DNA of 36,232 nt, from assembly GCA_030698405.1 (NCBI GenBank), contig JAUYMU010000063.1:1-36232 (forward strand). Direction: 5' to 3'. The DNA is from Bacteroidota bacterium. Its GTDB lineage: Bacteria > Bacteroidota > Bacteroidia > Bacteroidales > Prolixibacteraceae. Shown here piece after piece: positions 1 through 7,864 of this stretch (its first letter is position 1; the number at the start of each line of letters is the position of its first letter). The position numbers and the translations under genes were made by a program. Under the pieces are notes generated by a model. That model had not been told where the DNA came from. It made no database searches and was given only the letters and a program-made list of their open reading frames with translations.

Positions 1-598
1 GCAGTTCTTCGCTGTAAATGCACATAAATTTTTTGGCAGGTAAATCACCTTTGCGGATCTTTTTGCGAACGATGTGTCCGAGTGGGCAACCTTTTACTTT
101 CCAGAATTCAGCCACGCGAATTTTGGTCGGGTCAAGTTTCAGCGAAGCGCCCATCGAAGAAAAAAATGTTGCATGTGTTCGGGTCGCTTGCCGGATCAAA
201 TGAATTTTGTTGCTCAAACTGTCGATGGCATCGATGATAAAATCGTACGAATCAAGTTCGAATGAATCGGAGGTTTCAGGATTGTATATTTTCTGAATGG
301 TTTGAATTTCGGACGAAGGATTGATTTCAAGCAAACGATTTTTCAGCGCGTCGGTTTTTACTTCGCCAACAGTTTGGGTGGTAGCATGTAATTGCCGGTT
401 GATGTTGGTGATGCAAATAAGGTCAGAATCTACAATGGTCAACCTTCGGATTCCGCTTCGCACAAGGCTTTCGGCGCACCAGCTTCCAACTCCCCCAATT
501 CCGAAGATGATCACGTTTTTCGATGCAATCTTTTCCATCACCTCTTTTCCCAGCAGTAACTCGGTACGCTGAAATATTCCCTTCTCTAAATTTGCCAT
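1..598 (-). CDS. tcdA: tRNA threonylcarbamoyladenosine dehydratase, 5' part
   Basis: Partial gene: the start codon is the CAT at 596-598 read on the minus strand, and the 3' end runs off the window at base 1, leaving about 199 codons. The protein opens MANLEKGIFQRTELLLG and then has the ThiF/MoeB/E1-like nucleotide-binding loop IIFGIGGVGSWCAE, followed by IVDSDLICITNINRQLHA, which is the typical ATP- and substrate-contacting segment, and DFIIDAIDSLSNK. These match the TcdA (CsdL/YgdL) branch of the E1-like superfamily, which uses ATP to cyclise t6A37 to ct6A in ANN-decoding tRNAs in the cytoplasm. It is transcribed away from the response regulator; a TACTTTCG box on the minus strand near 659-667 is one base from the TAnnTTTG consensus. 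HesA/MoeB relatives are the alternative, but the NINRQLHA segment favours TcdA. Confidence 0.9.
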   Translation of the reverse strand, partial: MANLEKGIFQRTELLLGKEVMEKIASKNVIIFGIGGVGSWCAESLVRSGIRRLTIVDSDLICITNINRQLHATTQTVGEVKTDALKNRLLEINPSSEIQTIQKIYNPETSDSFELDSYDFIIDAIDSLSNKIHLIRQATRTHATFFSSMGASLKLDPTKIRVAEFWKVKGCPLGHIVRKKIRKGDLPAKKFMCIYSEEL

Positions 599-781
599 CA
601 ACTGAAACGTTTTGAATTACTGATTATTAGCTAAAATAAATCAATTATTTTGTCCGCCGAAAGTACAAAAAATCTGATTTGGAACAAGTTGCTTGTGGCT
701 ACTTTCATGATGTTTGCTTACTTTGCAATGCTAAGCGCTTGAACAATTGGAACAAATCAGTAAAATGAAGGTTAGTCATAC

Positions 782-789
782 TAGGTTTG
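782..789 (+). promoter_or_regulatory. Candidate -7 box for the response regulator gene
   Basis: TAGGTTTG is an exact match to the Bacteroidota -7 consensus TAnnTTTG and lies 25 bases before the ATG at 815. I see no clear -33 TTG at the usual distance, so support is the -7 box and position only. Confidence 0.4.
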
Positions 790-814
790 TTTTTGGAGTT
801 AATACACAAAAAGG

Positions 815-1483
815 ATGAGTACAAACAATTCTTCGAAGAAAATAGTAATTGCGGATAGCCAGTTTTTGGTTGTAGAAACGCTGAAAACAATTCTGGACGC
901 CGACGGGCGGTTTATTGTTGCAGGTATTGTTAATTCTCAAATGGAGCTAATAAAGGTCTTGGAGAATGGACTTTACGATCTGCTTATTACTGATTTTTCG
1001 CTAATTGATTACGACAGCATTGAGGATCTTCTGAAAATAAAGCAAAAATTTCAGCATATAACCATACTGATTCTGACCAATTCGATCAGCAGAACCGAAT
1101 TTGCCGAACTTTCTAAAATCGGGATCAAAAACATCATTTACAAAACGGCTGACCGTGACGAAATTATGTCGGCTGTTGATGCAGCATTGAGAGGTAAAAA
1201 ATACTATTCCGAAGAAATACTTGATTTGATTCTTGAATTGGGCGAAAGTAAGTCGTCACCCGACGAACCAACCCATCTGACCAGCTCTGAGATTGAGATT
1301 GTACGCCTGATCGCCGGAGGTTTGACCACCAAAGAGATTGCAAGCCAGAAAAACATCAGCTTTCACACCGTAAACACTCACCGCAAAAATATCTTCCGGA
1401 AAATGGGCGTTTCCAATGCTTCGGAATTGATTATGCACGCCATTAAAGCTGGTTGGATTGACAATATTGAGTATTTTATTTAA
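815..1483 (+). CDS. NarL/FixJ-type response regulator with LuxR HTH
   Basis: A 222-residue two-domain response regulator. Residues 8-130 form a receiver domain: D14 is the acidic pocket residue, D60 (LLITDFSLID) is the likely phospho-acceptor, the Thr in LILTNS near 88 is the switch residue and K110 (IIYKTAD) is the conserved lysine. Only one acidic residue is visible in the first pocket position where many family members have two. Residues about 155-215 are a LuxR-type helix-turn-helix (TSSEIEIVRLIAGGLTTKEI, then FHTVNTHRKNIFRKMGV). No histidine kinase is adjacent, so it is an orphan here, and its signal and targets cannot be read from context. The ATG at 815 follows AAAAAGG, a weak ribosome site typical of this phylum. 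Confidence 0.9.
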   Translation: MSTNNSSKKIVIADSQFLVVETLKTILDADGRFIVAGIVNSQMELIKVLENGLYDLLITDFSLIDYDSIEDLLKIKQKFQHITILILTNSISRTEFAELSKIGIKNIIYKTADRDEIMSAVDAALRGKKYYSEEILDLILELGESKSSPDEPTHLTSSEIEIVRLIAGGLTTKEIASQKNISFHTVNTHRKNIFRKMGVSNASELIMHAIKAGWIDNIEYFI

Positions 1484-1606
1484 AATATGACTTAACTGTG
1501 GCAGCTTCACTTTGGCCATTTGAAACAGAACGGGCAATCAATTAATTTAATTTTCCATATCTTGCGACCAATCAACCAGTAAAACCAATCATTTCAATTC
1601 AGATCA

Positions 1607-2416
1607 ATGGAATTAATCAATGTCGAAGCCCAAATAAAGAACAGCAATTCGGCTTTATTAAAGAAGCTTCCTCGTTTCGTTGTCAGATGGTTAGCCAAGA
1701 TTACTTATCAGGATGAAATCAATGGTATCTTAACGAAATTTGAAGATTCTGTTGGCGTTGAGTTCCTTCCCAAAGTTTTGAAAGAGTTAAATATTCAGGT
1801 CGAAATTGAAGGTCTGGAAAACCTTCCGGAGAATGGGAAGTGCTTTTTTGTGGCCAACCATCCGTTTGGAATTGCCGATGGGTTAATACTTACCCATACA
1901 GTTGCATCAAAATATGGCGATTTCAGGGCCATTGGCAACGAAGTCTTTGTACTCATTCCACAATTAAGGCCAGTGATAGCAGCGGTGAATGTTTTCGGAA
2001 CCAATCCAAAGGAATATCTTCAGGCACTCGACAATGTTTTCAATTCAGAAATTCCAATCACCCATTTCCCTGCAGGATTGGTTTCGCGAATACGAGACTG
2101 GAAAGTTCGGGATTCGAAGTGGCATAAAAGTTTTGTTTCCAAATCAGTTTCGTGTGAAAGAGATATTGTACCATTCTATTTCTACGGAAGAAATTCCAAC
2201 CTTTTTTATGCTGTATATTTGTTTCGGAAACTCTTCAGAATAAAAGCAACCCTTGAATTGGCGCTGCTTCCCCACGAACTATTCAATAAAAAAAACAAAA
2301 CAATCAGGCTTAAAATTGGCAACCCAATTTCGCACCTGACATTCGATAAATCAAAGTCGCATCAGCAATGGACGGATTATGTGCAGGGTTTGGTGTATGG
2401 GATGAAACAAGAATAA
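1607..2416 (+). CDS. PlsC-like lysophospholipid acyltransferase family protein
   Basis: A 269-residue soluble or membrane-peripheral acyltransferase of the LPLAT/PlsC superfamily, expected to move an acyl chain onto a lysophospholipid, lyso-ornithine lipid or similar acceptor at the inner membrane. The catalytic block is NHPFGIADG at 84-92, where His85 and Asp91 are separated by five residues rather than the four of classic HX4D enzymes. This spacing is seen in the Bacteroidota hemolysin/OlsF-like branch. The second block is FPAGLVSR near 156-163 (FPEG in classic PlsC). No convincing membrane span is visible. It is convergent with the restriction gene, whose stop lies only two bases past this stop codon. 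The exact acceptor substrate is not determinable. Confidence 0.82.
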   Translation: MELINVEAQIKNSNSALLKKLPRFVVRWLAKITYQDEINGILTKFEDSVGVEFLPKVLKELNIQVEIEGLENLPENGKCFFVANHPFGIADGLILTHTVASKYGDFRAIGNEVFVLIPQLRPVIAAVNVFGTNPKEYLQALDNVFNSEIPITHFPAGLVSRIRDWKVRDSKWHKSFVSKSVSCERDIVPFYFYGRNSNLFYAVYLFRKLFRIKATLELALLPHELFNKKNKTIRLKIGNPISHLTFDKSKSHQQWTDYVQGLVYGMKQE

Positions 2417-2418
2417 TG

Positions 2419-5400
2419 TTACCCTTCCACTATCTTAATTTCTTCCTCCGTCAATCCATAAAGCGCGTAAACCATTTGGTCTATTTCTTTGTCGGTGGTT
2501 TCTATCCTGATTTTTATGTCGGTTGCTTTTTTTGATTCCTGTAAAAAGTAATCCTCCCATTCTGCTTCTTCTGAAAGCGTGAGTTTCACTTTCTTTTTAC
2601 CCAACTCAGCGATCAGTTCTTTATACGATAGCAAATACCAGTTTTGCAGCTTGCCGGGTAATTCTTCCAAGGCAAATTTACGTTGAAGGGTGCGTTGGAA
2701 TTTCGAAGAAAGGGTTTGCAAATCGGATGTTAATTGGGTGCGTTCTGTTGCATATTGTGCAAGCCTTGCGGTCTGTTCTTCGTTTGCTTGCGGAACAGGA
2801 AAATGCTCGAAATAAACTTTGCGGATTTCGCGTGTCCCACCTTGAAGCTCTGGACAATTGTACCAAATCCAAAGCTTTGCCAATGAAGAGTTGAATACTG
2901 AAGTTAGATAGAGTAACGAAAACGAATCGTCATTAGCAGTTAGAATAAAGCTTTTATCGTTACTGAAAAATCCACTTTCGTCGTACATAAATGGGAAAAC
3001 CGAAGTCATATTTGGATAAATGATTTTTGGTTTAGAAAACTCTTCCAAATATGCACAATTACGCAAATTGTAAGGTGTGTTGCCTTTGTCTCCACGCTTT
3101 TCTAACATTGGGTAAAAGGCATCCAAATGTTTCTTTACTGCTGGGTAATCATTTATTATTATTGAAGATAGTGAATTCTTGCCTTTTACACCGTTATGTA
3201 CATTAATCAAAAACTCGCTGCCTAAATTGCTATACGCGGAAATATTTCTGCCACGAACCATTGGTTTAATCAGTTCTGAACTCTTATTATCAATAGCAAT
3301 CAGCTTTTGTCGCGTTTCTTCGTTTATAAAAAAAGCATCGTTAAAACCCGTTTTTATCCCATAGTTAATACTTATCGGCAAATCTTTTAATTTGATGCCA
3401 TTCAATTTCATCTGCTCCAACTTTTGTGCATCCTTATAAGGTTTTATACTCCATTCATCATCACCAAAATTAGAGGAAGAATATTCATAAATATTACTTT
3501 CTGTCTCGGTAAGAAAATCGCCATGATAGGTTTTCTGGTTGAGCGACAAGACTTTTACCTTATCTAACAGTTCGCTTTTTTGCGTAACAAAAATACAGAC
3601 ATAGGTAGTGGCTTCCTGGAAGAATTGTATATCGCCGAAGTTCAGCACTTGGCGCAAACCTGTTTTAGAAAGGAATTTACGAAGTGGTTTGCCGTATGCC
3701 ACCAACATCCATTTGTTGGGCATAATGAAGGATTGCATGCCACCATTCTTTAATAATTGATAACCACGTTCGGTAAAAATACAGTATAGGTCAGCTCCCT
3801 TATCGAATGTTTCGTAGCCGCAATTTTTGAGTATCTCACTCATTTCTCCCATGCTTTGTAGCTGCACATACGGCGGATTTCCGATCACTACATCAAAACC
3901 TCCTTTGTATTCCTCCCGGTAGGCATGGGCGATAGAACAAGGGTGCATGCTCGCGTGTTCGAGTGGAGGGAGTCCGTGCTTTATTCGGTTGTTTTTGATA
4001 TAGGCTATCGTATTCTCTAGCTGTTGCCCGGAGGTTATGAGATTACGACCAAATTTCTGCGTCCACAAATGTGCCTGGGTCGTGCCTCTTTGATATTCAG
4101 CTCCATCATCGTTCACCCATTCGAAATCGGATGCTACTGACGAGGGAGCATGCTCCCTCGTCAGAGCATGCTCCCTCGTCGGAGCATGCTCCCTCGTTTC
4201 GTCGGCAGTCGCGGTAGAATCCGGGATCGTCCGCCCCATCGCGATATTACAGGCACGGGCGCTCATACTCTTTATCTTCTGCACAATCTTTGGCAGTTCT
4301 TCGTCTTCGCACACAAGAATCAGGTGCATATGGTCGCCACAGATATTATAAGCCAGTATATTGAGATCGTCTTTTTGTGCAATATCGGCAATCGTTTCGG
4401 TTACTATTATTTCTTCTTTGGCCGACAACCACACTGGGACACCTAGTTTCACGTGATGATCGTACATCCGCTGCGAGTATCTCGAATTATGCGTTGCACA
4501 GGTAATGTGCCAGGTTTTTTTGAGCTTTATCTTGAATACCTGAGGGAATTCCTTTTGCCAGTTAAAGGCTTTGTCTCCGGCAATGGCGGGATCGTCGATC
4601 AATGAGTTTCCGCATTTGATATTGTTGTTCAGATCGTTTAGTTTACGGTTGGGTTGTGCGGTTCGCAACCACAAAGAGAGTTTTGCAATTTCAACACTTT
4701 CGTCATTTAAATCGACTCCAAACAAATTGTTTTCAAGGATGCTTTTTTCAATGTCGCTGAAAATGATGGGAACTCCAAAAAGCTTGGCTTTTAATTCATC
4801 AATGTACCGGTGTTCGGTAATCAGGAAGTCCAATGCCTGGTTTAAGAAAGCGCCTGATCCACAAGCGGGATCACAGATGGTCAATTGTATCAGCCAATTT
4901 TGATAGGTTTTCAACTTGTCGAGCAACGCCTGTTTGGTTTTCTTATGCAAGGGGGCATGCCTCAAGGGTGCATGCACACTTGTTGTTGTATATTCTTCTT
5001 CCTCAATCAGGAGTTCAGCCTTTTTATCTATACAGAGTTTGCCAATGGTGTTTTCAACAATGTATTTGGTAATGTATTTGGGCGTATAGAAAACCCCGTC
5101 CTTTTTACGTCTGGTTTGTGATTTGTCAACTGCCTGCCCCTCGAGTTGAGCTTTGATTTCATCCAGTTCATTGAGCGAATTCTCGAAGATGTGACCAAGG
5201 ATATTGACGTCCACTTCGCTTATAAAATCATATCCCGAAAGGGCCAGCGTATTCCGGTAGAGTAAATCATCGTCAATGGTAACCGTATCCAGCACTTCAT
5301 CGGGTTTAAACAATCCCCCGTTGTAGGCAAATACATCGTAACGCTTTCCTTTGAACCCGGTATTCAGGTATTCAAAGTATTTTTTAAACCGATTGTAGAG

Positions 5401-6258
5401 GGGAATTTCAACCTCACGGTCTTTTAAATCTTTCCAATCATTCAATATTAACCTCACCGAGTTGGGAGGCAATAACTGACGGTCTTCGGCAAAGAAGAGG
5501 AACAAGAACCTATCGAGTAACTTTTGCGACTTTTTGAATATGGTCAGCACATCGAATTGTGGGTTCTGAGCCACCAGGTTGTGGTGTAGTTCCCGTTTAA
5601 ACTGCGAATAATCCTTGTACAGCTTTTTGGTAATAATATCCTCGTGGCTAACGGATTCGGTTTTTACCGTTTTGGGAATCCCTTTTGCAATGTTCTCGTA
5701 CGACAAACACAAATAGAGCAGTTCAAAATTGCGTTTGCTAAGGGTAAACAAATTGAATTCGATGAACTCAATGGCATTGTCGATATAAAAACGAAGCTTT
5801 TCGAAGTTCGAAGTAATTACATACACACAATCTGCCTGATTGTTTTTGTATCCAAATGCCTGCGTTTCTATCTTGCTTAAATCTGTTGTATTGGTTCCTT
5901 TTAATTCTATAACCCCGACGACGCGGGAGTACGCGGCGGAGACTAGGGAGCCTGCTCTGACAAGGGAGCAGGCTCCCTTGTCAAGAATTGCTCCATCCGC
6001 TTTTTTGCTATCCTTCACGTTTTTGTATTCTGTGGTCAGGTTAAAGTTCGACGATGGATTAAGTGTATATCCCAGTATTTTAACAAATAACTCACGCAGA
6101 AAGCCTTCCTGAAACTGTTCTTCCTTGCTGTTTCGTATATTTTCCTGAATTTCCGGATTGCCAAAGTATGATTTAAACTCTGTGTATTTAGCATCGATAA
6201 GCTTCGCATCAAGCTGGTTGATATACTTCTGTTGTACTGAATTCTGGAAAAGGCTCAT
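2419..6258 (-). CDS. Type IIG restriction enzyme/adenine methyltransferase with an inserted RAYT domain
   Basis: A 1279-residue single-chain enzyme expected to methylate adenine-N6 and cut DNA near one recognition site. In order it shows: an N-terminal nuclease region with a PD-(D/E)XK signature (D88 in KKADGAIL, then E118 and K120 in VIELKG); a helical connector; SAM motif I DPACGSGAFL near 462-472; motif IV GNPPYVQ at 793-799; and a TaqI/Eco57I-like C-terminal target-recognition region (IKTGFNDAFF, KPMVRGRNI, QGGTREIRKVYFEHFPVP). Two abnormal things are visible. Residues 576-785 are a foreign HUH/Y1 transposase domain between FPQVF and GGFDVVIGNPPY, a junction that is normally almost continuous. 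Peptides encoded by short palindromes are present at 93-112, near 425-437, at 687-704 and near 762-770. The frame stays open throughout, so the enzyme may still work. Usual family length is about 1000-1050 residues. No separate specificity or nuclease subunit lies nearby. Confidence 0.88.
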   Translation of the reverse strand: MSLFQNSVQQKYINQLDAKLIDAKYTEFKSYFGNPEIQENIRNSKEEQFQEGFLRELFVKILGYTLNPSSNFNLTTEYKNVKDSKKADGAILDKGACSLVRAGSLVSAAYSRVVGVIELKGTNTTDLSKIETQAFGYKNNQADCVYVITSNFEKLRFYIDNAIEFIEFNLFTLSKRNFELLYLCLSYENIAKGIPKTVKTESVSHEDIITKKLYKDYSQFKRELHHNLVAQNPQFDVLTIFKKSQKLLDRFLFLFFAEDRQLLPPNSVRLILNDWKDLKDREVEIPLYNRFKKYFEYLNTGFKGKRYDVFAYNGGLFKPDEVLDTVTIDDDLLYRNTLALSGYDFISEVDVNILGHIFENSLNELDEIKAQLEGQAVDKSQTRRKKDGVFYTPKYITKYIVENTIGKLCIDKKAELLIEEEEYTTTSVHAPLRHAPLHKKTKQALLDKLKTYQNWLIQLTICDPACGSGAFLNQALDFLITEHRYIDELKAKLFGVPIIFSDIEKSILENNLFGVDLNDESVEIAKLSLWLRTAQPNRKLNDLNNNIKCGNSLIDDPAIAGDKAFNWQKEFPQVFKIKLKKTWHITCATHNSRYSQRMYDHHVKLGVPVWLSAKEEIIVTETIADIAQKDDLNILAYNICGDHMHLILVCEDEELPKIVQKIKSMSARACNIAMGRTIPDSTATADETREHAPTREHALTREHAPSSVASDFEWVNDDGAEYQRGTTQAHLWTQKFGRNLITSGQQLENTIAYIKNNRIKHGLPPLEHASMHPCSIAHAYREEYKGGFDVVIGNPPYVQLQSMGEMSEILKNCGYETFDKGADLYCIFTERGYQLLKNGGMQSFIMPNKWMLVAYGKPLRKFLSKTGLRQVLNFGDIQFFQEATTYVCIFVTQKSELLDKVKVLSLNQKTYHGDFLTETESNIYEYSSSNFGDDEWSIKPYKDAQKLEQMKLNGIKLKDLPISINYGIKTGFNDAFFINEETRQKLIAIDNKSSELIKPMVRGRNISAYSNLGSEFLINVHNGVKGKNSLSSIIINDYPAVKKHLDAFYPMLEKRGDKGNTPYNLRNCAYLEEFSKPKIIYPNMTSVFPFMYDESGFFSNDKSFILTANDDSFSLLYLTSVFNSSLAKLWIWYNCPELQGGTREIRKVYFEHFPVPQANEEQTARLAQYATERTQLTSDLQTLSSKFQRTLQRKFALEELPGKLQNWYLLSYKELIAELGKKKVKLTLSEEAEWEDYFLQESKKATDIKIRIETTDKEIDQMVYALYGLTEEEIKIVEG
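3938..3960. repeat. Degenerate GCATGC-core palindrome unit inside the restriction gene
   Basis: Contains CAAGGGTGCATGC (3938-3950), identical over 13 bases to 4963-4975. It encodes part of the peptide LEHASMHPCSIAHAYREEY at the end of the transposase insertion, just before the GGFDVVIGNPPY junction. Confidence 0.6.
4137..4199. repeat. REP-like palindrome with three tandem 18-bp units, in frame
   Basis: Bases 4137-4164 form a perfect 28-bp palindrome (left arm CTGACGAGGGAGCA). Three 18-bp units based on GAGCATGCTCCCTCGTC run at 4146-4163, 4164-4181 and 4182-4199. Because 18 is a multiple of three, they add TREHAP, TREHAL and TREHAP to the protein (residues 687-704) without shifting the frame. 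The same arm sequence recurs with small changes at 5958-5983. Confidence 0.9.
4951..4980. repeat. Two GCATGC-core palindrome units inside the restriction gene
   Basis: Two units, GGGGGCATGCCTC and AAGGGTGCATGCAC, sit side by side with cores at 4955-4960 and 4970-4975. They encode the extra peptide SVHAPLRHAPLH between EEEYTTT and KKTKQALLDKL, shortly before SAM motif I. The second unit shares 13 bases exactly with 3938-3950. Confidence 0.7.
5923..5983. repeat. REP-like palindrome in the nuclease domain coding region
   Basis: Bases 5958-5983 are an inverted repeat with perfect 12-base arms (TGACAAGGGAGC and its complement) around a 2-base centre AG. A half copy (AGGGAGCCTGCTC) precedes it at 5945-5957. 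On the minus strand the block encodes about 20 extra residues (93-112, CSLVRAGSLVS in the middle) between KKADGAIL and VVGVIELKG, that is, between the catalytic Asp and the Glu-x-Lys of the predicted nuclease. Confidence 0.85.
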
Positions 6259-6480
6259 AGTTGGTCAAGGTTGAAAAAAAGTGTGGGCAAGGTAGGATTT
6301 TTTTGTTTAACAGATGAATTAAAGAAGGGAAAAAGCCGAATGGTAAAACGTATTTAATGAAGAGAAAGCAAAGGACGCTGAAAGATCGGGAACCAGTGGA
6401 AATCTGGCAGCGCCCGAAGGTTTCCGACATGCCGGAACAAGCTCTGTTAGCGTTAAGTTGCTTAATGCAAACTGGAGTTC
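6259..6480. other. Gene-free stretch upstream of the restriction gene
   Basis: No gene is supported between the restriction gene start and the toxin remnant. Open frames crossing it on both strands have no recognisable motifs and overlap the remnant. A TACCTTGC box on the minus strand near 6276-6283, about 20-25 bases before the restriction start, is only a weak match to the TAnnTTTG promoter box. Confidence 0.5.
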
Positions 6481-6708
6481 TTATTTCCCAAAATATTCCA
6501 GAATCCGCTGTCTGTCTTCGTTTTCCTTGTCGCTTTTGTGGTAAAGTTCGATCAAGGTTATTCTTTGTTCTTCGCCGAAGTAAGCATAAACCAACCGCAA
6601 ACCCGAATTTACACCACGGCCTTTTAAAGCTTTGCAAGCTATTTTCCTGACTTTAATAATGCAACTTTCCTGACCCAAATTATCAATACGGAAGCTGGAT
6701 GGAGGCCT
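6481..6708 (-). pseudogene. RelE/ParE-family toxin remnant, 5' truncated
   Basis: The minus strand carries an open stretch from just inside a TAA at 6709-6711 to the TAA at 6481-6483. It reads FRIDNLGQESCIIKVRKIAC, then GVNSGLRLVYAYF, then ITLIELYHKSDKENEDRQRI. This is the typical second half of a Bacteroidota RelE/ParE-type toxin (mRNA interferase or gyrase-poison fold). The N-terminal 30-40 residues expected for the family are missing, there is no ATG in the frame (only a TTG at 6678), and no antitoxin gene is seen on either side. I read it as a decayed toxin-antitoxin locus next to the restriction gene. A shorter expressed protein from the TTG cannot be excluded. Confidence 0.65.
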
Positions 6709-6862
6709 TTATGTTTTATTATTGAACAATCGCATGATCTAAAATCACTCAAAATTATTTCTTAAAAAATCTGTTTTTACCCCGTTGGCGGTTTTCAATA
6801 TACCTAAATCGTGGTATATAAAATACACCAAAGAAGGTATTTCAGAAGCTGAAAATCGCCTC

Positions 6863-6870
6863 AATCTTTG
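6863..6870 (+). promoter_or_regulatory. Candidate -7 box for cysK
   Basis: AATCTTTG differs from TAnnTTTG at one base and lies 24 bases before the cysK ATG. No clear -33 element is seen. Confidence 0.3.
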
Positions 6871-6893
6871 TACAAAACAAAAAAAGAGACAAC

Positions 6894-7853
6894 ATGACCA
6901 AAATTGCAGAAAAATTAACTGACTTAATTGGAAACACTCCATTGCTCGAACTTTCCAATTTTAATGAGCAGCATCAGCTCGAATCAAGGTTGATCGCCAA
7001 ACTGGAATATTTTAATCCAAGCGGAAGTGTTAAATGCCGTATTGGCAATGCCATGATTGTGGATGCTGAAAAACGGGGCATCCTAAATCCTGATTCAGTA
7101 ATAATTGAGCCGACCAGCGGAAATACCGGAATTGCCCTCGCATTTGTTGCTGCGGCCAAAGGTTACAGGTTAATACTTACAATGCCCGAAACGATGAGTG
7201 TTGAGCGCCGGAATCTGTTAAAAGCATTTGGCGCTGAATTGGTTCTGACACCCGGAGCTGAGGGAATGAAAGGCGCAATCGCCAAAGCGGTTGAACTGGC
7301 AGCAACCACACCCAATTCGTTTATTCCGCAGCAGTTTAAAAACCCTGCCAATCCTGAAATTCACCGTAAAACAACAGCGATTGAAATATGGAACGATACC
7401 GATGGCGAGGTCGATATTTTTGTTTCAGGAATTGGGACCGGCGGAACGATCACCGGGGTGGGAGAAGTGTTGAAAGCACGAAAACCATCTGTTCAGATAA
7501 TTGCCGTTGAGCCAGCCGACTCTCCGGTTATTTCCGGCGGAAAGCCCGGGCCACACAAGATTCAGGGCATTGGTGCAGGTTTTATTCCTGACGTTTTGAA
7601 CCAATCGGTTATTGACGAAATTATTACGGTCAGCAATGAAAATTCTTTTGCGACCAGCCGCGAACTGGCACGTTCAGAAGGATTGTTGGTTGGAATATCT
7701 TCAGGAGCCGCTGTTTATGCCGCGCTTCAGGTAGCCAAACGTCCGGAGAACAAAGGAAAAACAATTGTAGTGATACTACCCGATACTGGCGAAAGATATC
7801 TTTCAACCATTCTTTATCAGTTTGAAGAACCGGCAGTAATACATGCCAATTAA
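6894..7853 (+). CDS. cysK: Cysteine synthase A (O-acetylserine sulfhydrylase)
   Basis: A 319-residue PLP enzyme of fold type II that joins O-acetylserine and sulfide to make cysteine in the cytoplasm. The PLP lysine is K47 in [11 protein letters not shown] (VKDR is more common), the substrate loop is [11 protein letters not shown] near 72-82, the phosphate-binding loop is [11 protein letters not shown] near 178-188, and the C-terminal active-site segment is GISSGAA. Length and motif order are those of CysK rather than cystathionine beta-synthase. The ATG follows AAAAAAAGAGACAAC. The next gene starts 11 bases downstream, so the two are probably co-transcribed, and a strong terminator follows them. 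Cysteine supply is also relevant to the Fe-S-rich nitrogenase further on, though that link is only inference. Confidence 0.93.
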   Translation: MTKIAEKLTDLIGNTPLLELSNFNEQHQLESRLIAKLEYFNPSGSVKCRIGNAMIVDAEKRGILNPDSVIIEPTSGNTGIALAFVAAAKGYRLILTMPETMSVERRNLLKAFGAELVLTPGAEGMKGAIAKAVELAATTPNSFIPQQFKNPANPEIHRKTTAIEIWNDTDGEVDIFVSGIGTGGTITGVGEVLKARKPSVQIIAVEPADSPVISGGKPGPHKIQGIGAGFIPDVLNQSVIDEIITVSNENSFATSRELARSEGLLVGISSGAAVYAALQVAKRPENKGKTIVVILPDTGERYLSTILYQFEEPAVIHAN

Positions 7854-7864
7854 AAAGTAAACAC

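Larger units (their letters stand above)
3904..4533 (-). mobile_element. RAYT/Y1-type HUH transposase domain inserted in frame
   Basis: This 630-bp stretch encodes residues 576-785 of the restriction protein but looks like a complete IS200-like/REP-associated tyrosine transposase domain. Visible landmarks are the N-terminal strand TWHITCATHNSRYSQRM, the metal-binding HUH pair DHMHLILV near 641-648, a helical segment KIVQKIKSMSARACNI, the segment LWTQKFGRNLI, and a candidate nucleophile tyrosine in NTIAYIKNNRIKHGLP near 750. Such proteins normally stand alone and process REP palindromes. Here there is no internal stop, start or frame change at either junction. The region also holds three tandem 18-bp palindrome units between the HUH motif and the tyrosine. 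Whether it still has nicking activity cannot be told from sequence. Confidence 0.82.

Noticed and set aside
4137-4199. CRISPR-like array in the restriction gene
   Set aside because: The units are 18 bp, palindromic, contiguous without spacers and coding in frame; they are REP-type repeats, not CRISPR.
3904-4533. Separate transposase gene overlapping the restriction gene
   Set aside because: It is on the same strand and in the same frame as the restriction gene with no internal start signal or stop, so it is part of one polypeptide.
6209-6637. 142-residue frame on the minus strand upstream of the restriction gene
   Set aside because: It overlaps both the restriction gene 5' end and the toxin remnant in other frames, has no recognisable motif and its composition is unlike a protein.
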